Assembly: GCA_025980505.1 (NCBI GenBank)
Contig: JAICXI010000080.1
Location: 1-7,433 of the forward strand
DNA from: a bacterium
Lineage (GTDB): Bacteria; Oederibacteriota; Muellerivitia; Muellerivitales; Muellerivitaceae
DNA length: 7,433 nucleotides
Direction: 5' to 3'
Both the position numbers and the translations under genes were made by a program. Numbering within the stretch: position 1 is the stretch's first letter; the number at the start of each line of letters is the position of its first letter. Below the pieces are notes generated by a model. The model made no database searches, had not been told where the DNA came from, and was given only the letters and a program-made list of their open reading frames with translations. This document shows, in pieces, positions 1-5,834 of this stretch.

Positions 1-24
1 GCGGCCGGTGACCTGCGGGGAAGG

Positions 25-64
25 GGTCCGGGGGTGCCCTCCGGCAAAACACCGGAGCCGGACC
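25..64. other. GC-rich bulged hairpin upstream of the first gene
   Basis: Two nested inverted repeats are visible: GGTCCGG at 25-31 pairs with CCGGACC at 58-64, and CTCCGG at 39-44 pairs with CCGGAG at 52-57, around the loop CAAAACA. Seven bases at 32-38 are left as a one-sided bulge. The fold gives 13 base pairs, nearly all G-C. No T-run follows, so it is not a textbook intrinsic terminator. It may be the 3' end structure of a gene lying left of the window, or part of a dispersed palindromic repeat. No coding region can be supported at 1-120. Confidence 0.4.
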
Positions 65-122
65 ATCCACGGCGCTCCCGGCCCGCGGCCCTGAAGGATT
101 TTCAACTAAAAACCGGCATATT

Positions 123-131
123 TGCTATACT
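123..131 (+). promoter_or_regulatory. Extended -10 promoter for the small membrane protein gene
   Basis: The sequence TGCTATACT is an extended -10 element (TG-N-TATACT, hexamer 126-131) in an AT-rich island (98-131) inside otherwise GC-rich DNA. A -35 is weak: TTCAAC at 101-106 matches the consensus at only three positions and lies 19 bp away. That is tolerable because extended -10 promoters depend less on the -35. Transcription would start near 138, after the upstream candidate start codons at 34 (GTG) and 133 (ATG). This favours the ATG at 172 as the translation start of the next gene. Confidence 0.5.
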
Positions 132-171
132 CATGCGGCTTTATCTCACCCTCTTCACCGGGCAAAAAGCG

Positions 172-612
172 ATGGATCCCAAACCTCATTACAAAAAGCT
201 GACCTGGAAAAACGGCCTGTTGATTTTCGCCCTTTGCTGGATCGCCACCTTCGTGGCGGTTTACGCCCTCCGCCAGGCCTTGATCCCCCGCGACGAATTG
301 GATTGTTACGCCCGGGTCGGCGTCTTGCAGGCGGCCGTGGACAAATGGAACCAGGCCCGGCCGGACAATCCCGTCACGGATGAAATCGATGAAAAGGCCC
401 TTGCCCAAGCGGGCTTCCTGAATCCCCTTTCCTACGATCATGACAGGCATTATTACTTCGTGGGCGAGACGGCCCACGGCCTCCGGGTCAAGTGCAACAA
501 GCACGAGGATAACCCCCTTCTCTTGAAGCTGACGGGGGACACCTTGCTGGCGGTTTTGGTGTTCGTTGTCTTTTGTTCGACCCGGCGGTATGTGTTGTTC
601 GATCCTTCTTGA
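172..612 (+). CDS. Small two-TM membrane protein with pseudopilin-like extracytoplasmic loop (unknown function)
   Basis: This is a 146-residue protein that I do not recognise as a named family. A basic N-terminus (K4, K8, K9, K13) precedes a hydrophobic helix at about residues 14-34. A polar region of roughly 80 residues follows, then a second hydrophobic helix at about 118-135 ending in Arg-Arg (138-139). The positive-inside rule puts both ends in the cytoplasm and the loop outside. The loop has an order of features often seen in short type IV pilin-like proteins: Cys45 opening an amphipathic helix (CYARVGVLQAAVDKWN), a LAQAGFLNPL segment at 77-86, then a YYFVGE strand and a closing V-K-C109-N-K-H motif. 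Cys45 and Cys109 could pair. The ATG at 172 is chosen because it lies just downstream of the promoter at 123-131 and places the first helix at a normal distance; the ribosome site before it is weak. An in-frame extension reaches a GTG at 34, but its residues look like translated intergenic DNA. The gene sits 56 nt before the kinase gene, with no evident functional link. Confidence 0.7.
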   Translation: MDPKPHYKKLTWKNGLLIFALCWIATFVAVYALRQALIPRDELDCYARVGVLQAAVDKWNQARPDNPVTDEIDEKALAQAGFLNPLSYDHDRHYYFVGETAHGLRVKCNKHEDNPLLLKLTGDTLLAVLVFVVFCSTRRYVLFDPS

Positions 613-668
613 CCCGGGATCACGGGGCCGGCCGCAGGGCCGTTATCCATCCATGAAAAGGGATTAAA

Positions 669-1586
669 ATGTCCGAGGCTTTAATCGTCGGTTCGGTGGC
701 TTATGACGGTTTGAAAACCCCTTATGGCTCGGCCGACCGGGTCTTGGGAGGGGCGGCCACTTATTCCAGCCTGGCGGCCTCCTTGTTCGCGCCGGTCCGC
801 ATGGTGGGCGTGGTGGGGGACGACTTCAAGGAACGCGATTTAAGGATGCTCAAACGCCACGGCATCAATACGGACCTGGTGACGCGGGAAAAGGGCCGGA
901 CCTTTTATTGGAAAGGCTATTACGAAAACGACATGGCCATGGCCCACACGGTGAAGATCGATCTGGGTGTGTTCGAGCGCTTTCGCCCCCATATCACCGG
1001 GTCGGCCCGGAACGTCCCTTACGTGTTCCTGGCCGCCATCCATCCGGACCTGCAGCTCAACGTTTTGAGCCAGATGAAGAACCCCCGGTTCGTGGTCCTG
1101 GATACGCGCGACCTTTGGATCAACATCACCAAAGCCGCCCTGCTCAAGGTGCTCCGGCGGACGGACCTGGTGGTGGTGAACGACCAGGAGATCCGGTTTT
1201 TGACCGGGGAAATGCACCTGCTGAAAGGGGCCCGGAAGCTCCAGGGGATGGGGCCCAAGACCGTCATCGTGAAAAAAGGAGAGCACGGAGCCATGTTGTT
1301 CGGCCCGGGTTGGACCTTTTTATCGCCGGCCGTTCCGCTGGATTACGTGGTGGACCCGACGGGCGCCGGCGACAGCTTTGCGGGGGCCTTCATCGGTTCG
1401 GTGGCCCGGTCGGGCCAATTAAACCCCGAAAGTTTGAAAAAAGCCGTGATCATGGGCAACCTGGTGGCTTCCTTTACCGTGCAGGGGTTTGGGACCAAGA
1501 CCATTGGGGCCTTGACCCGCGCCCGGTTGAGGAAACGGGCCGCCGAGTACCATCGCTTCGCGAGCATTCCGAAAGTAAAAATCTAA
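669..1586 (+). CDS. PfkB (ribokinase-like) family carbohydrate/nucleoside kinase
   Basis: This 305-residue cytosolic ATP-dependent kinase has the normal length for the PfkB family. Landmarks in order: an N-terminal strand with VGSVAYD (residues 7-13); the substrate-side di-glycine LGGAATY (26-32); GVVGDDF (47-53); the NDQE (N-x-x-E) motif at 171-174, which helps place Mg-ATP; VIVKKGEHGAML (199-210); and the C-terminal signature DPTGAGDSFAGAF (229-241), with Asp235 as the catalytic base and Gly232-Gly234 forming the anion hole. The start is supported by AAAAGGGA at 656-663, five bases before the ATG. The overall pattern matches a widespread bacterial subgroup usually annotated only as sugar kinase. 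Its substrate cannot be read from sequence; adenosine or another nucleoside is one possibility, since some PfkB proteins do this. alaC begins 42 nt downstream, so co-transcription is plausible. Nothing suggests it phosphorylates homoserine, the missing step of this locus. Confidence 0.93.
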   Translation: MSEALIVGSVAYDGLKTPYGSADRVLGGAATYSSLAASLFAPVRMVGVVGDDFKERDLRMLKRHGINTDLVTREKGRTFYWKGYYENDMAMAHTVKIDLGVFERFRPHITGSARNVPYVFLAAIHPDLQLNVLSQMKNPRFVVLDTRDLWINITKAALLKVLRRTDLVVVNDQEIRFLTGEMHLLKGARKLQGMGPKTVIVKKGEHGAMLFGPGWTFLSPAVPLDYVVDPTGAGDSFAGAFIGSVARSGQLNPESLKKAVIMGNLVASFTVQGFGTKTIGALTRARLRKRAAEYHRFASIPKVKI

Positions 1587-1624
1587 TTTGCTGACAGCTG
1601 AGGGCTGGCAGCTGGGAGCTGGTG
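1587..1624 (+). repeat. GCTG-rich intergenic repeat, copy 1 (upstream of alaC)
   Basis: This 38-bp unit is built of short GCTGAC / GCTGGCAGCTG words. It aligns without gaps to 2871-2908, matching at about 29 of 38 positions by eye. It fills nearly the whole gap between the kinase stop codon and alaC. Its right end contains GGGAG (1614-1618), which lies 10 nt before the alaC ATG and is the best ribosome-binding site available. Similar GCTGA-type tracts are known as dispersed low-complexity intergenic repeats in a range of uncultured and environmental bacteria; that assignment is from memory, not from a search. Confidence 0.6.
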
Positions 1625-1628
1625 TTAT

Positions 1629-2807
1629 ATGCCGTTGCAAACCGAAGCGAACCTGATTAAAAAATTCCCACCTTATTTGTTCGCGCGCCTGAACGCGGAA
1701 AAACTGGCGGCGCGCCATAAGGGGGAAGACGTCATTGACTTCAGCATGGGCAATCCCGACAATCCCACTCCCCAGCCGATCGTGGATAAACTCATTGAGG
1801 TCGTCCGGGACAAGAAGTCCCACCGCTATTCGACTTCCAAGGGCATTCCGGCCTTCCTGAAGGCCGTTTCGCGCTGGTACGACCGCAAGTACGGCGTTTC
1901 CATTAATCCCTATACCGAAGCGGTTTCGGTCATCGGTTCCAAAGAGGGTTTGGCCCATTTGGGGCTGGCGGTCATCAACCGGGGGGACAAGGTCCTCACC
2001 CCCACGCCCACCTATCCCATCCATCATTACAGCGTCATCATCGCCGGCGGAACCCTGGTACCCATTTCCATCCTGGATGGACCCGAGGCTTTCCTGGGGA
2101 ACTTGGGCAAGGCCTTCTCGAAAACCCGTCCCAAACCCAAATTGCTGATCCTTAATTTTCCCCACAACCCCACGACGGTCTGCGTTGAAGCCGAGTTTTT
2201 CAAGGAAATCGTCAAGTGGGCCAAGAAAAACAACGTTCTGGTGGTGCACGACCTGGCCTATGCCGACATCGTTTTCGACGGCTACAAATCCCCGAGTTTT
2301 TTGGCGACTCCCGGCGCCAAGGACATCGGAGTGGAGGCTTTCACCCTTTCCAAATCCTACAACATGGCGGGGTGGAGGGTGGGGTTCATCGCGGGGAACC
2401 CGAAAGTCATCGCCTCCTTGGCCAAGATCAAAAGCTATATGGACTACGGGATTTTCACGCCCATCCAGGTGGCGGCCATCACCGCCCTGGACAGTCCCGG
2501 GGAAAACTTGAGGAAGTTGGCGGCGGTTTACCAGGAACGCCGCGACATCATGGCGGACGGCATGAACCGCATGGGCTGGCCCGTGGATAAACCCAAGGCC
2601 GCCATGTACCTTTGGGCCAAGATCCCCCAACGCTACGCCAAGATGAACTCGCTCGACTTTTCGATGATGTTGTTGAAGGAAGCGGCGGTGTCGATTTCAC
2701 CCGGTTCCGGTTTTGGGGCCTTGGGCGAGGGTTATGTGCGCATGGCGCTGGTGGAGAACAAGGACCGCATCCGCCAGGCCTTGCGGAACATCAAAAAGCT
2801 GTTTTAA
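1629..2807 (+). CDS. alaC: AlaC-type alanine aminotransferase (class I, PLP-dependent)
   Basis: This 392-residue cytosolic PLP enzyme is expected to interconvert alanine plus 2-oxoglutarate with pyruvate plus glutamate. It closely resembles E. coli AlaC (YfdZ) along its length. Shared stretches include PPYLF near the N-terminus, GEDVIDFSMGNPD (32-44), RYSTSKGIP (66-74), the cofactor-phosphate segment IGSKEGL (102-108), FPHNPTT (177-183, Asn180 touching the PLP ring), VVHDLAYADIV (205-215, Asp208 pairing with the pyridine nitrogen and Tyr211 with O3'), and SKSYNMAGWRVGF (241-253). Lys242 is the PLP Schiff-base lysine and Arg371 in YVRMAL is the substrate carboxylate arginine. The family also neighbours LL-diaminopimelate aminotransferase (DapL) and is sometimes annotated as such; the AlaC-like motifs favour alanine. 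The start codon follows a GGGAG site that lies inside the GCTG-rich repeat. The gene is the first of two adjacent but only distantly related aminotransferases. Confidence 0.9.
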   Translation: MPLQTEANLIKKFPPYLFARLNAEKLAARHKGEDVIDFSMGNPDNPTPQPIVDKLIEVVRDKKSHRYSTSKGIPAFLKAVSRWYDRKYGVSINPYTEAVSVIGSKEGLAHLGLAVINRGDKVLTPTPTYPIHHYSVIIAGGTLVPISILDGPEAFLGNLGKAFSKTRPKPKLLILNFPHNPTTVCVEAEFFKEIVKWAKKNNVLVVHDLAYADIVFDGYKSPSFLATPGAKDIGVEAFTLSKSYNMAGWRVGFIAGNPKVIASLAKIKSYMDYGIFTPIQVAAITALDSPGENLRKLAAVYQERRDIMADGMNRMGWPVDKPKAAMYLWAKIPQRYAKMNSLDFSMMLLKEAAVSISPGSGFGALGEGYVRMALVENKDRIRQALRNIKKLF

Positions 2808-2870
2808 ACCTACGGGGGGCGGCCGGCCTTTGGCCTGAAACAACCGGAAAAGCCTTTGTGATTCAAATCC

Positions 2871-2908
2871 TTGGCTGATGGCCGATGGCTGCCAGCTGAA
2901 AGCTGGAG
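2871..2908 (+). repeat. GCTG-rich intergenic repeat, copy 2 (upstream of aspartate aminotransferase)
   Basis: This is the second copy of the 38-bp GCTG-rich unit at 1587-1624, in the same orientation and again directly before an aminotransferase start codon. Its last four bases, GGAG, begin the ribosome-binding site. An in-frame TTG at 2871, the first base of the repeat, makes the reading frame appear 15 codons longer, but those codons are just translated repeat. The remaining part of the gap (2808-2870) shows only a short GGCC-TTT-GGCC stem and no T-run, so no clear terminator separates alaC from the next gene. Confidence 0.6.
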
Positions 2909-2909
2909 G
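2905..2909 (+). promoter_or_regulatory. Ribosome-binding site fixing the aspartate aminotransferase start
   Basis: GGAGG, followed by TGG, lies six bases before the ATG at 2916. It is one of the best Shine-Dalgarno matches in the window. It decides in favour of the ATG over the upstream in-frame TTG at 2871, which has no such site. The core is made partly from the last bases of repeat copy 2. Confidence 0.8.
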
Positions 2910-2915
2910 TGGTTC

Positions 2916-4079
2916 ATGGATATATCCGAACGCATGAAACAAGTCGCCCCTTCGATGACCTTGGCCATCGACGCGAAGGCCAAAAAGCTGCAGGCCGAAG
3001 GGCAGGACGTGCTCAACTTCGGGGCCGGGGAGCCGGACTTCAACACGCCCGTGCCCATTTGCGAGGCGGCCAAGAAGGCCATCGACGAGGGACACCATAA
3101 ATACACGCCCGTCCCCGGGACCCTGGAACTGCGCAAGGCCATCGCCCAATACCTGGAACGCGAATACAAGGTGAAGTACGAGCCCACGGAAATCGTGGCT
3201 TCCTGCGGCGCCAAGCACTCGCTTTACAACGTCTTCATGGCGCTGGTGAACCCGGGGGACGAGGTTCTGATCCCCTCGCCTTACTGGGTGAGCTATCCCG
3301 AGCAGGTGAAGCTGGCGGGCGGAGTGCCCGTTTTCGTGGACTGCCCCGAGTCGTCGGAGTTCAAGCTGACCGCCGAGGCCTTGAAGGCCAAGATCACGCC
3401 CCGCACCAAGGCCCTGGTGCTCAACTCCCCCAGCAACCCCACGGGCGCGGTGTTGGGGCGCAAGGCCATGGAAGGCATCGCCGAACTGGCCTTGCGGCAC
3501 AAGTTTTGGGTCGTCTCCGATGAGATTTACGCCAAGCTGGTTTACGGCGAGGGACACGTTTGCTTCCCCGCCCTTTCCAAGGAGGTGGCGGCCCAAACCA
3601 TCCTGGTGAACGGCATGTCCAAGGCCTTTGCCATGACCGGTTGGCGCCTGGGTTATGCGGCAGGGCCTTCCAATGTGATGAAGGCGGTTTCGGACCTGCA
3701 AGGCCAGTCCACCTCGAACCCCACGGCCATCGTGCAAAAAGCAGGCGTGGCCGCCATGGCCCTGCCGGATTCGGAGGTCCAGAAGATGGTGGCGGTCTTC
3801 CAAAAGCGCCGCGACATGACCGTGGAGGGTTTGAACGCCATCCCGGGCGTGAAGTGCCTCAAGCCCGCCGGCGCCTTTTACGTGTTCCCCAACGTGAAGG
3901 GGCTCTTCAAACCCGGCCGTTCCAACTCCATGGAACTTTCCGAGTACCTCCTGGACAAGGCCAAGGTGGCCTTGACGCCCGGCATCGCCTTCGGCGCGGA
4001 AGGTTACATGCGGCTTTCCTACGCCACCGGTGAGAAGGTCATCCTGGAGGGATTGAAGCGCATCCGGGAAGCGGTTTAA
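2916..4079 (+). CDS. aspC: Aspartate aminotransferase, class Ib (possibly also prephenate aminotransferase)
   Basis: This 387-residue cytosolic PLP enzyme should interconvert aspartate plus 2-oxoglutarate with oxaloacetate plus glutamate, supplying the aspartate used by LysC at the end of the window. Motifs in order: FGAGEPDFNTP (35-45); SCGAKHSLYN (96-105); SPYWVSYPE (121-129), with Trp124 stacking on the cofactor; NSPSNPTG (170-177), with Asn174; SDEIYAKL (201-208), with Asp202 and Tyr205; SKAFAMTGWRLGY (235-247), with Lys236 as the Schiff-base lysine and Arg244 binding phosphate; and Arg366 in YMRLSYA for the substrate carboxylate. Thr15 and Lys100 match the pair that reads the acidic side chain in Thermus and plant class Ib enzymes, some of which also transaminate prephenate. 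The protein resembles Thermus and Bacillus (AspB) subgroup Ib enzymes more than E. coli AspC, so aspB or aatA would be equally fair symbols. The start is set by the GGAGG at 2905-2909. Confidence 0.92.
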   Translation: MDISERMKQVAPSMTLAIDAKAKKLQAEGQDVLNFGAGEPDFNTPVPICEAAKKAIDEGHHKYTPVPGTLELRKAIAQYLEREYKVKYEPTEIVASCGAKHSLYNVFMALVNPGDEVLIPSPYWVSYPEQVKLAGGVPVFVDCPESSEFKLTAEALKAKITPRTKALVLNSPSNPTGAVLGRKAMEGIAELALRHKFWVVSDEIYAKLVYGEGHVCFPALSKEVAAQTILVNGMSKAFAMTGWRLGYAAGPSNVMKAVSDLQGQSTSNPTAIVQKAGVAAMALPDSEVQKMVAVFQKRRDMTVEGLNAIPGVKCLKPAGAFYVFPNVKGLFKPGRSNSMELSEYLLDKAKVALTPGIAFGAEGYMRLSYATGEKVILEGLKRIREAV

Positions 4080-4131
4080 ATCCCGCTCCGCCCCGTGGTA
4101 ATGTCTCGGTTCAAAATCCCGAAAACCGACG

Positions 4132-4252
4132 CCACCCCTCACCCTACCCTCTCCCCAAGGGGCGAAGATTTTAGCTGTTGATTCCCCCCTCTCCCTTGTG
4201 GGGAGCCCTTCGGGGGCCTCGGGGCAAAAGGGCCGGAGTGGGGGTGAAGTGG
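4132..4252. repeat. Palindromic CCCTCACCC-type intergenic repeat
   Basis: The left edge begins CCACCCCTCACCC and the right edge ends GGGGGTGAAGTGG, so the ends are imperfect inverted repeats of each other. The aligned TCACCC-rich arms match at about 12 of 18 positions by eye. The interior has small stems: CTCCCC with GGGG (4151-4162), CTCCC with GGGAG (around 4191-4205), and CCC-TTCG-GGG, a stable tetraloop at about 4207-4215. Intergenic palindromes with CCCTCACCCTAACCCTCTCCC-like arms are known from many bacterial genomes as REP-like elements. This copy looks degenerate, with diverged arms. No T-run follows, so it is not a convincing terminator. Confidence 0.55.
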
Positions 4253-4293
4253 ACTTTTCATCAAACTGAGACGCTACCCACCCCGCCTTTTTG

Positions 4294-4327
4294 TTGAAAG
4301 TGACCTTTCTTTCCTATAATCTATAAT
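4294..4327 (+). promoter_or_regulatory. Promoter with tandem consensus -10 boxes upstream of hom
   Basis: TATAAT occurs twice, at 4315-4320 and 4322-4327, in an AT-rich island. Perfect -10 hexamers are unlikely by chance in DNA this GC-rich. TTGAAA at 4294-4299 is a good -35 (five of six) but is 15 bp from the first box; the weaker TTGTTG at 4291-4296 is 18 bp away. Transcription would begin around 4327-4334, giving hom a leader of about 110 nt whose first few bases run straight into the hairpin at 4338. Confidence 0.55.
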
Positions 4328-4337
4328 TCCTTTTCCG

Positions 4338-4376
4338 ACAAAACGCCCCGGCTTTGAATGAGCCTGGGCGTTTTGT
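4338..4376 (+). terminator. Terminator-like hairpin in the hom leader (terminator, attenuator or 5' stabiliser)
   Basis: ACAAAACGCCC (4338-4348) pairs with GGGCGTTTTGT (4366-4376) and GGCT (4350-4353) pairs with AGCC (4361-4364), around a 7-nt loop. There is a single C/T mismatch between the two blocks. The stem is therefore 15 base pairs, G-C rich towards the loop and A-T rich at its base, with T-rich DNA (TTTTGTTATTT) at the 3' side. This is the shape of an intrinsic terminator, and the A-run on the left arm could let it act from the other strand. It lies after the hom promoter, so it may attenuate hom rather than only end the upstream transcript. Confidence 0.65.
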
Positions 4377-4398
4377 TATTTAGGCAAGACATTGAGCT

Positions 4399-4428
4399 GG
4401 CGGCAGCAGCGATCGGCTGGAGGCCGCC
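4399..4428 (+). promoter_or_regulatory. Leader hairpin abutting the hom ribosome-binding site
   Basis: GGCGGC (4399-4404) pairs with GCCGCC (4423-4428). Inside the loop CAGC (4407-4410) can pair with GCTG (4416-4419). The stem ends three bases before the GGAG ribosome-binding site (4432-4435) of hom, so it does not cover the site but could influence access to it. No leader peptide rich in threonine or isoleucine codons is visible in this leader. Confidence 0.3.
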
Positions 4429-4441
4429 GTTGGAGAAAGCC

Positions 4442-5764
4442 ATGGCTGAAGGCAAATCCGTCATTCAAATCGGCATGATCGGCTTCGGGAACGTGGGCCA
4501 GGGAGTTTACCGGCTTCTGGACAAGAACCGCGCCCTGATCGAGGCCAAAGTCGGCGCCCAGTTGCGCATCAAGAAGATCGTGGTCAAGGACCTGGCCAAG
4601 CAGAGGGAAGTGACGGTTCCCGAGGGCATGCTCACCACCAATTACGATGAGATCGTCACCGATCCCGAAATCGACATCGTCCTGGAACTCATGGGCGGAT
4701 ACGAGCCCGCCCGGACCTACCTCTTGGACGCGATGCGCCGCGGCAAGCATATCGTGACCGCGAACAAGGCCGTCCTCTCCGTGCATTGGGACGAAATCAT
4801 CCAGACCGCCAGGACCCATAAGGTCGACATTTATTTCGAGGCCGCGGTTTGCGGCGGCATTCCCGTGATCCAGGCCATCAACGACGGCCTGGCGCCCAAC
4901 AACATCATGTCCATTTACGGCATCGTCAACGGCACCACCAATTTCATCCTCCAAAAAATGACGGATGAAAAAAAGTCCTTCAAGGAAGCCCTCCAAATGG
5001 CCCAGAAGAAGGGGCTGGCCGAGGCCGATCCCACGCTGGACATCAACGGAATGGACGCGGCCCATAAACTGGCCATCCTGGCTTCGCTGGCCTTCTCCAA
5101 GCGCGTGAGGGTGGAGGATATCCACGTGGAAGGCATCGAGGGCATCACGGTGCAGGATATCGAGTTCGCGCGGGAGGAATTCGGCAGGGTGGTGAAGCTT
5201 TTCGCCATCGCCGAAGTGGAAGGCGACGAGCTGGAAGTGCGGGTCCACCCCACCCTGATCCCCGAGGACCATTTGCTGGCCAAGGTGGACGGGGAATACA
5301 ACGGCGTCCTGGTGACCGGCGATTTCGTCGGCACCACCATGTATTACGGCCTGGGGGCCGGCAACAAACCCACGGCGTCCGCGGTCATGAGCGACCTGAT
5401 TTACGTGAGCCGCAGCGTGCACGACAACGTGGCGGGGGAAATCTCCAACTGCTGGTTCCTCTCCGACAACCCCCAGATCAAGCGCATCAAGAAAATGGGC
5501 GACGTCAAGTCCCGCTATTACCTGAAATTCTCCGTGCTGGACCAGGCCGGAGTCCTTTCGGCCATTTCCCGCATCCTGGGCGAGCACCAGATTTCCATCG
5601 CCTCGGTCATCCAGAAGGAACAAAAGAAGGGCGACAAGGTTCCGGTCGTGATCGTCACTTATGAGGCCCTGGAAAGAAACGTGCAGGAAGCCTTGAAAAA
5701 GATCAACGGCCTTCCCTTTGTCCGTGAGGAAACCCTGCTGATCCGCATGGACCGGGGGGAATAG
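4442..5764 (+). CDS. hom: Homoserine dehydrogenase with C-terminal ACT domain
   Basis: This 440-residue cytosolic enzyme reduces aspartate semialdehyde to homoserine with NAD(P)H, the branch step from lysine towards threonine and methionine. The Rossmann domain opens with GMIGFGNVGQG (11-21), and TANKA (107-111) carries a conserved lysine of the active-site region. The catalytic domain contains CGGIPVI (137-143), GIVNGTTNFIL (160-170) and the complete family signature AQKKGLAEADPTLDINGMDAAHK (187-209), which includes the catalytic acidic and lysine residues. An ACT domain spans about 358-433 (YLKFSVLDQAGVLSAISRIL at its start), as in monofunctional Hom enzymes inhibited by threonine; feedback control here is inferred from that. 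The ATG at 4442 is chosen because GGAG at 4432-4435 precedes it and the family homology begins just after it. The frame is open for 28 more codons to an ATG at 4358, but that codon lies in the loop of the hairpin at 4338-4376. The gene ends in two consecutive TAG codons. Confidence 0.96.
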   Translation: MAEGKSVIQIGMIGFGNVGQGVYRLLDKNRALIEAKVGAQLRIKKIVVKDLAKQREVTVPEGMLTTNYDEIVTDPEIDIVLELMGGYEPARTYLLDAMRRGKHIVTANKAVLSVHWDEIIQTARTHKVDIYFEAAVCGGIPVIQAINDGLAPNNIMSIYGIVNGTTNFILQKMTDEKKSFKEALQMAQKKGLAEADPTLDINGMDAAHKLAILASLAFSKRVRVEDIHVEGIEGITVQDIEFAREEFGRVVKLFAIAEVEGDELEVRVHPTLIPEDHLLAKVDGEYNGVLVTGDFVGTTMYYGLGAGNKPTASAVMSDLIYVSRSVHDNVAGEISNCWFLSDNPQIKRIKKMGDVKSRYYLKFSVLDQAGVLSAISRILGEHQISIASVIQKEQKKGDKVPVVIVTYEALERNVQEALKKINGLPFVREETLLIRMDRGE

Positions 5765-5809
5765 TAGCGGCAATCTTGAATTTTGAATGTTAAATTTTAA
5801 ACTTTTGAA

Positions 5810-5834
5810 AACTTCGAACCGTAGGTTCGAAGTT
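5810..5834. repeat. Perfect TTCGAACC palindrome in an AT-rich hom-thrC spacer
   Basis: AACTTCGAACC (5810-5820) and GGTTCGAAGTT (5824-5834) are perfect inverted repeats of 11 bp around a GTA loop. The flanks (5778-5809 and 5841-5870) are strikingly AT-rich for this genome, with TTTTGAATG, TTAAATTTTAAAC and TTTAAAAC words that are themselves loosely inverted copies of each other. No T-run directly follows, so termination is doubtful. It could be a REP-like or miniature element, an RNA-processing stem or an operator. A weak -10 (TAGAAT, 5859-5864) lies after it, without a convincing -35. Confidence 0.6.

Larger units (their letters stand above)
4080..4441. other. 362-bp intergenic region between aspartate aminotransferase and hom
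   Basis: This is the longest non-coding stretch in the window and I see no gene in it. From left to right it holds about 50 bp without obvious structure, a palindromic repeat (4132-4252), an AT-rich promoter segment with two consensus -10 boxes (4294-4327), a terminator-like hairpin (4338-4376) and a second GC-rich hairpin reaching the hom ribosome-binding site (4399-4428). It probably divides the locus into an upstream kinase/aminotransferase unit and a downstream threonine/lysine unit. Confidence 0.7.

Noticed and set aside
34..171. Longer version of the first gene starting at GTG 34 or ATG 133
   Set aside because: The extra residues are Pro/Arg-rich translated intergenic DNA, and the extended -10 promoter (123-131) would start the transcript after both codons.
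613..668. Possible terminator between the membrane protein gene and the kinase gene (GGCC-rich stretch)
   Set aside because: Only short, ambiguous GGCC pairings form and there is no T-run.
669..1586. PfkB kinase as the missing homoserine kinase
   Set aside because: Known homoserine kinases are GHMP or APH-like enzymes; the motifs here are standard for sugar/nucleoside kinases and the gene is separated from hom by about 2.8 kb and two aminotransferase genes.
2808..2870. Possible terminator after alaC (GGCC-TTT-GGCC stem)
   Set aside because: The stem is only four base pairs and no T-run follows; the next gene is probably reached by the same transcript.
1419..4142. Very long open frames on the minus strand (for example 1419-2630 and 2697-4142) and a similar one opposite hom
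   Set aside because: They mirror the strongly supported + strand genes, have Gly/His/Gln-heavy composition typical of antisense frames in GC-rich DNA, and show no domain motifs. Two share a short string only because both cross the GCTG-rich repeat.
4391..4424. Possible third copy of the GCTG-rich repeat in the hom leader (GCTGG / CAGC / GCTGGAGG words)
   Set aside because: Beyond CTCCAGC on the reverse strand the alignment to the two clear copies breaks down, and the region is better explained as a hairpin before the ribosome-binding site.
4358..4441. In-frame 28-codon N-terminal extension of hom starting at the ATG at 4358
   Set aside because: The ATG sits in the loop of the terminator-like hairpin, has no Shine-Dalgarno site, and the added residues do not resemble any Hom N-terminus. 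The ATG at 4442 has GGAG six bases before it and the NAD-binding motif follows at the usual distance.
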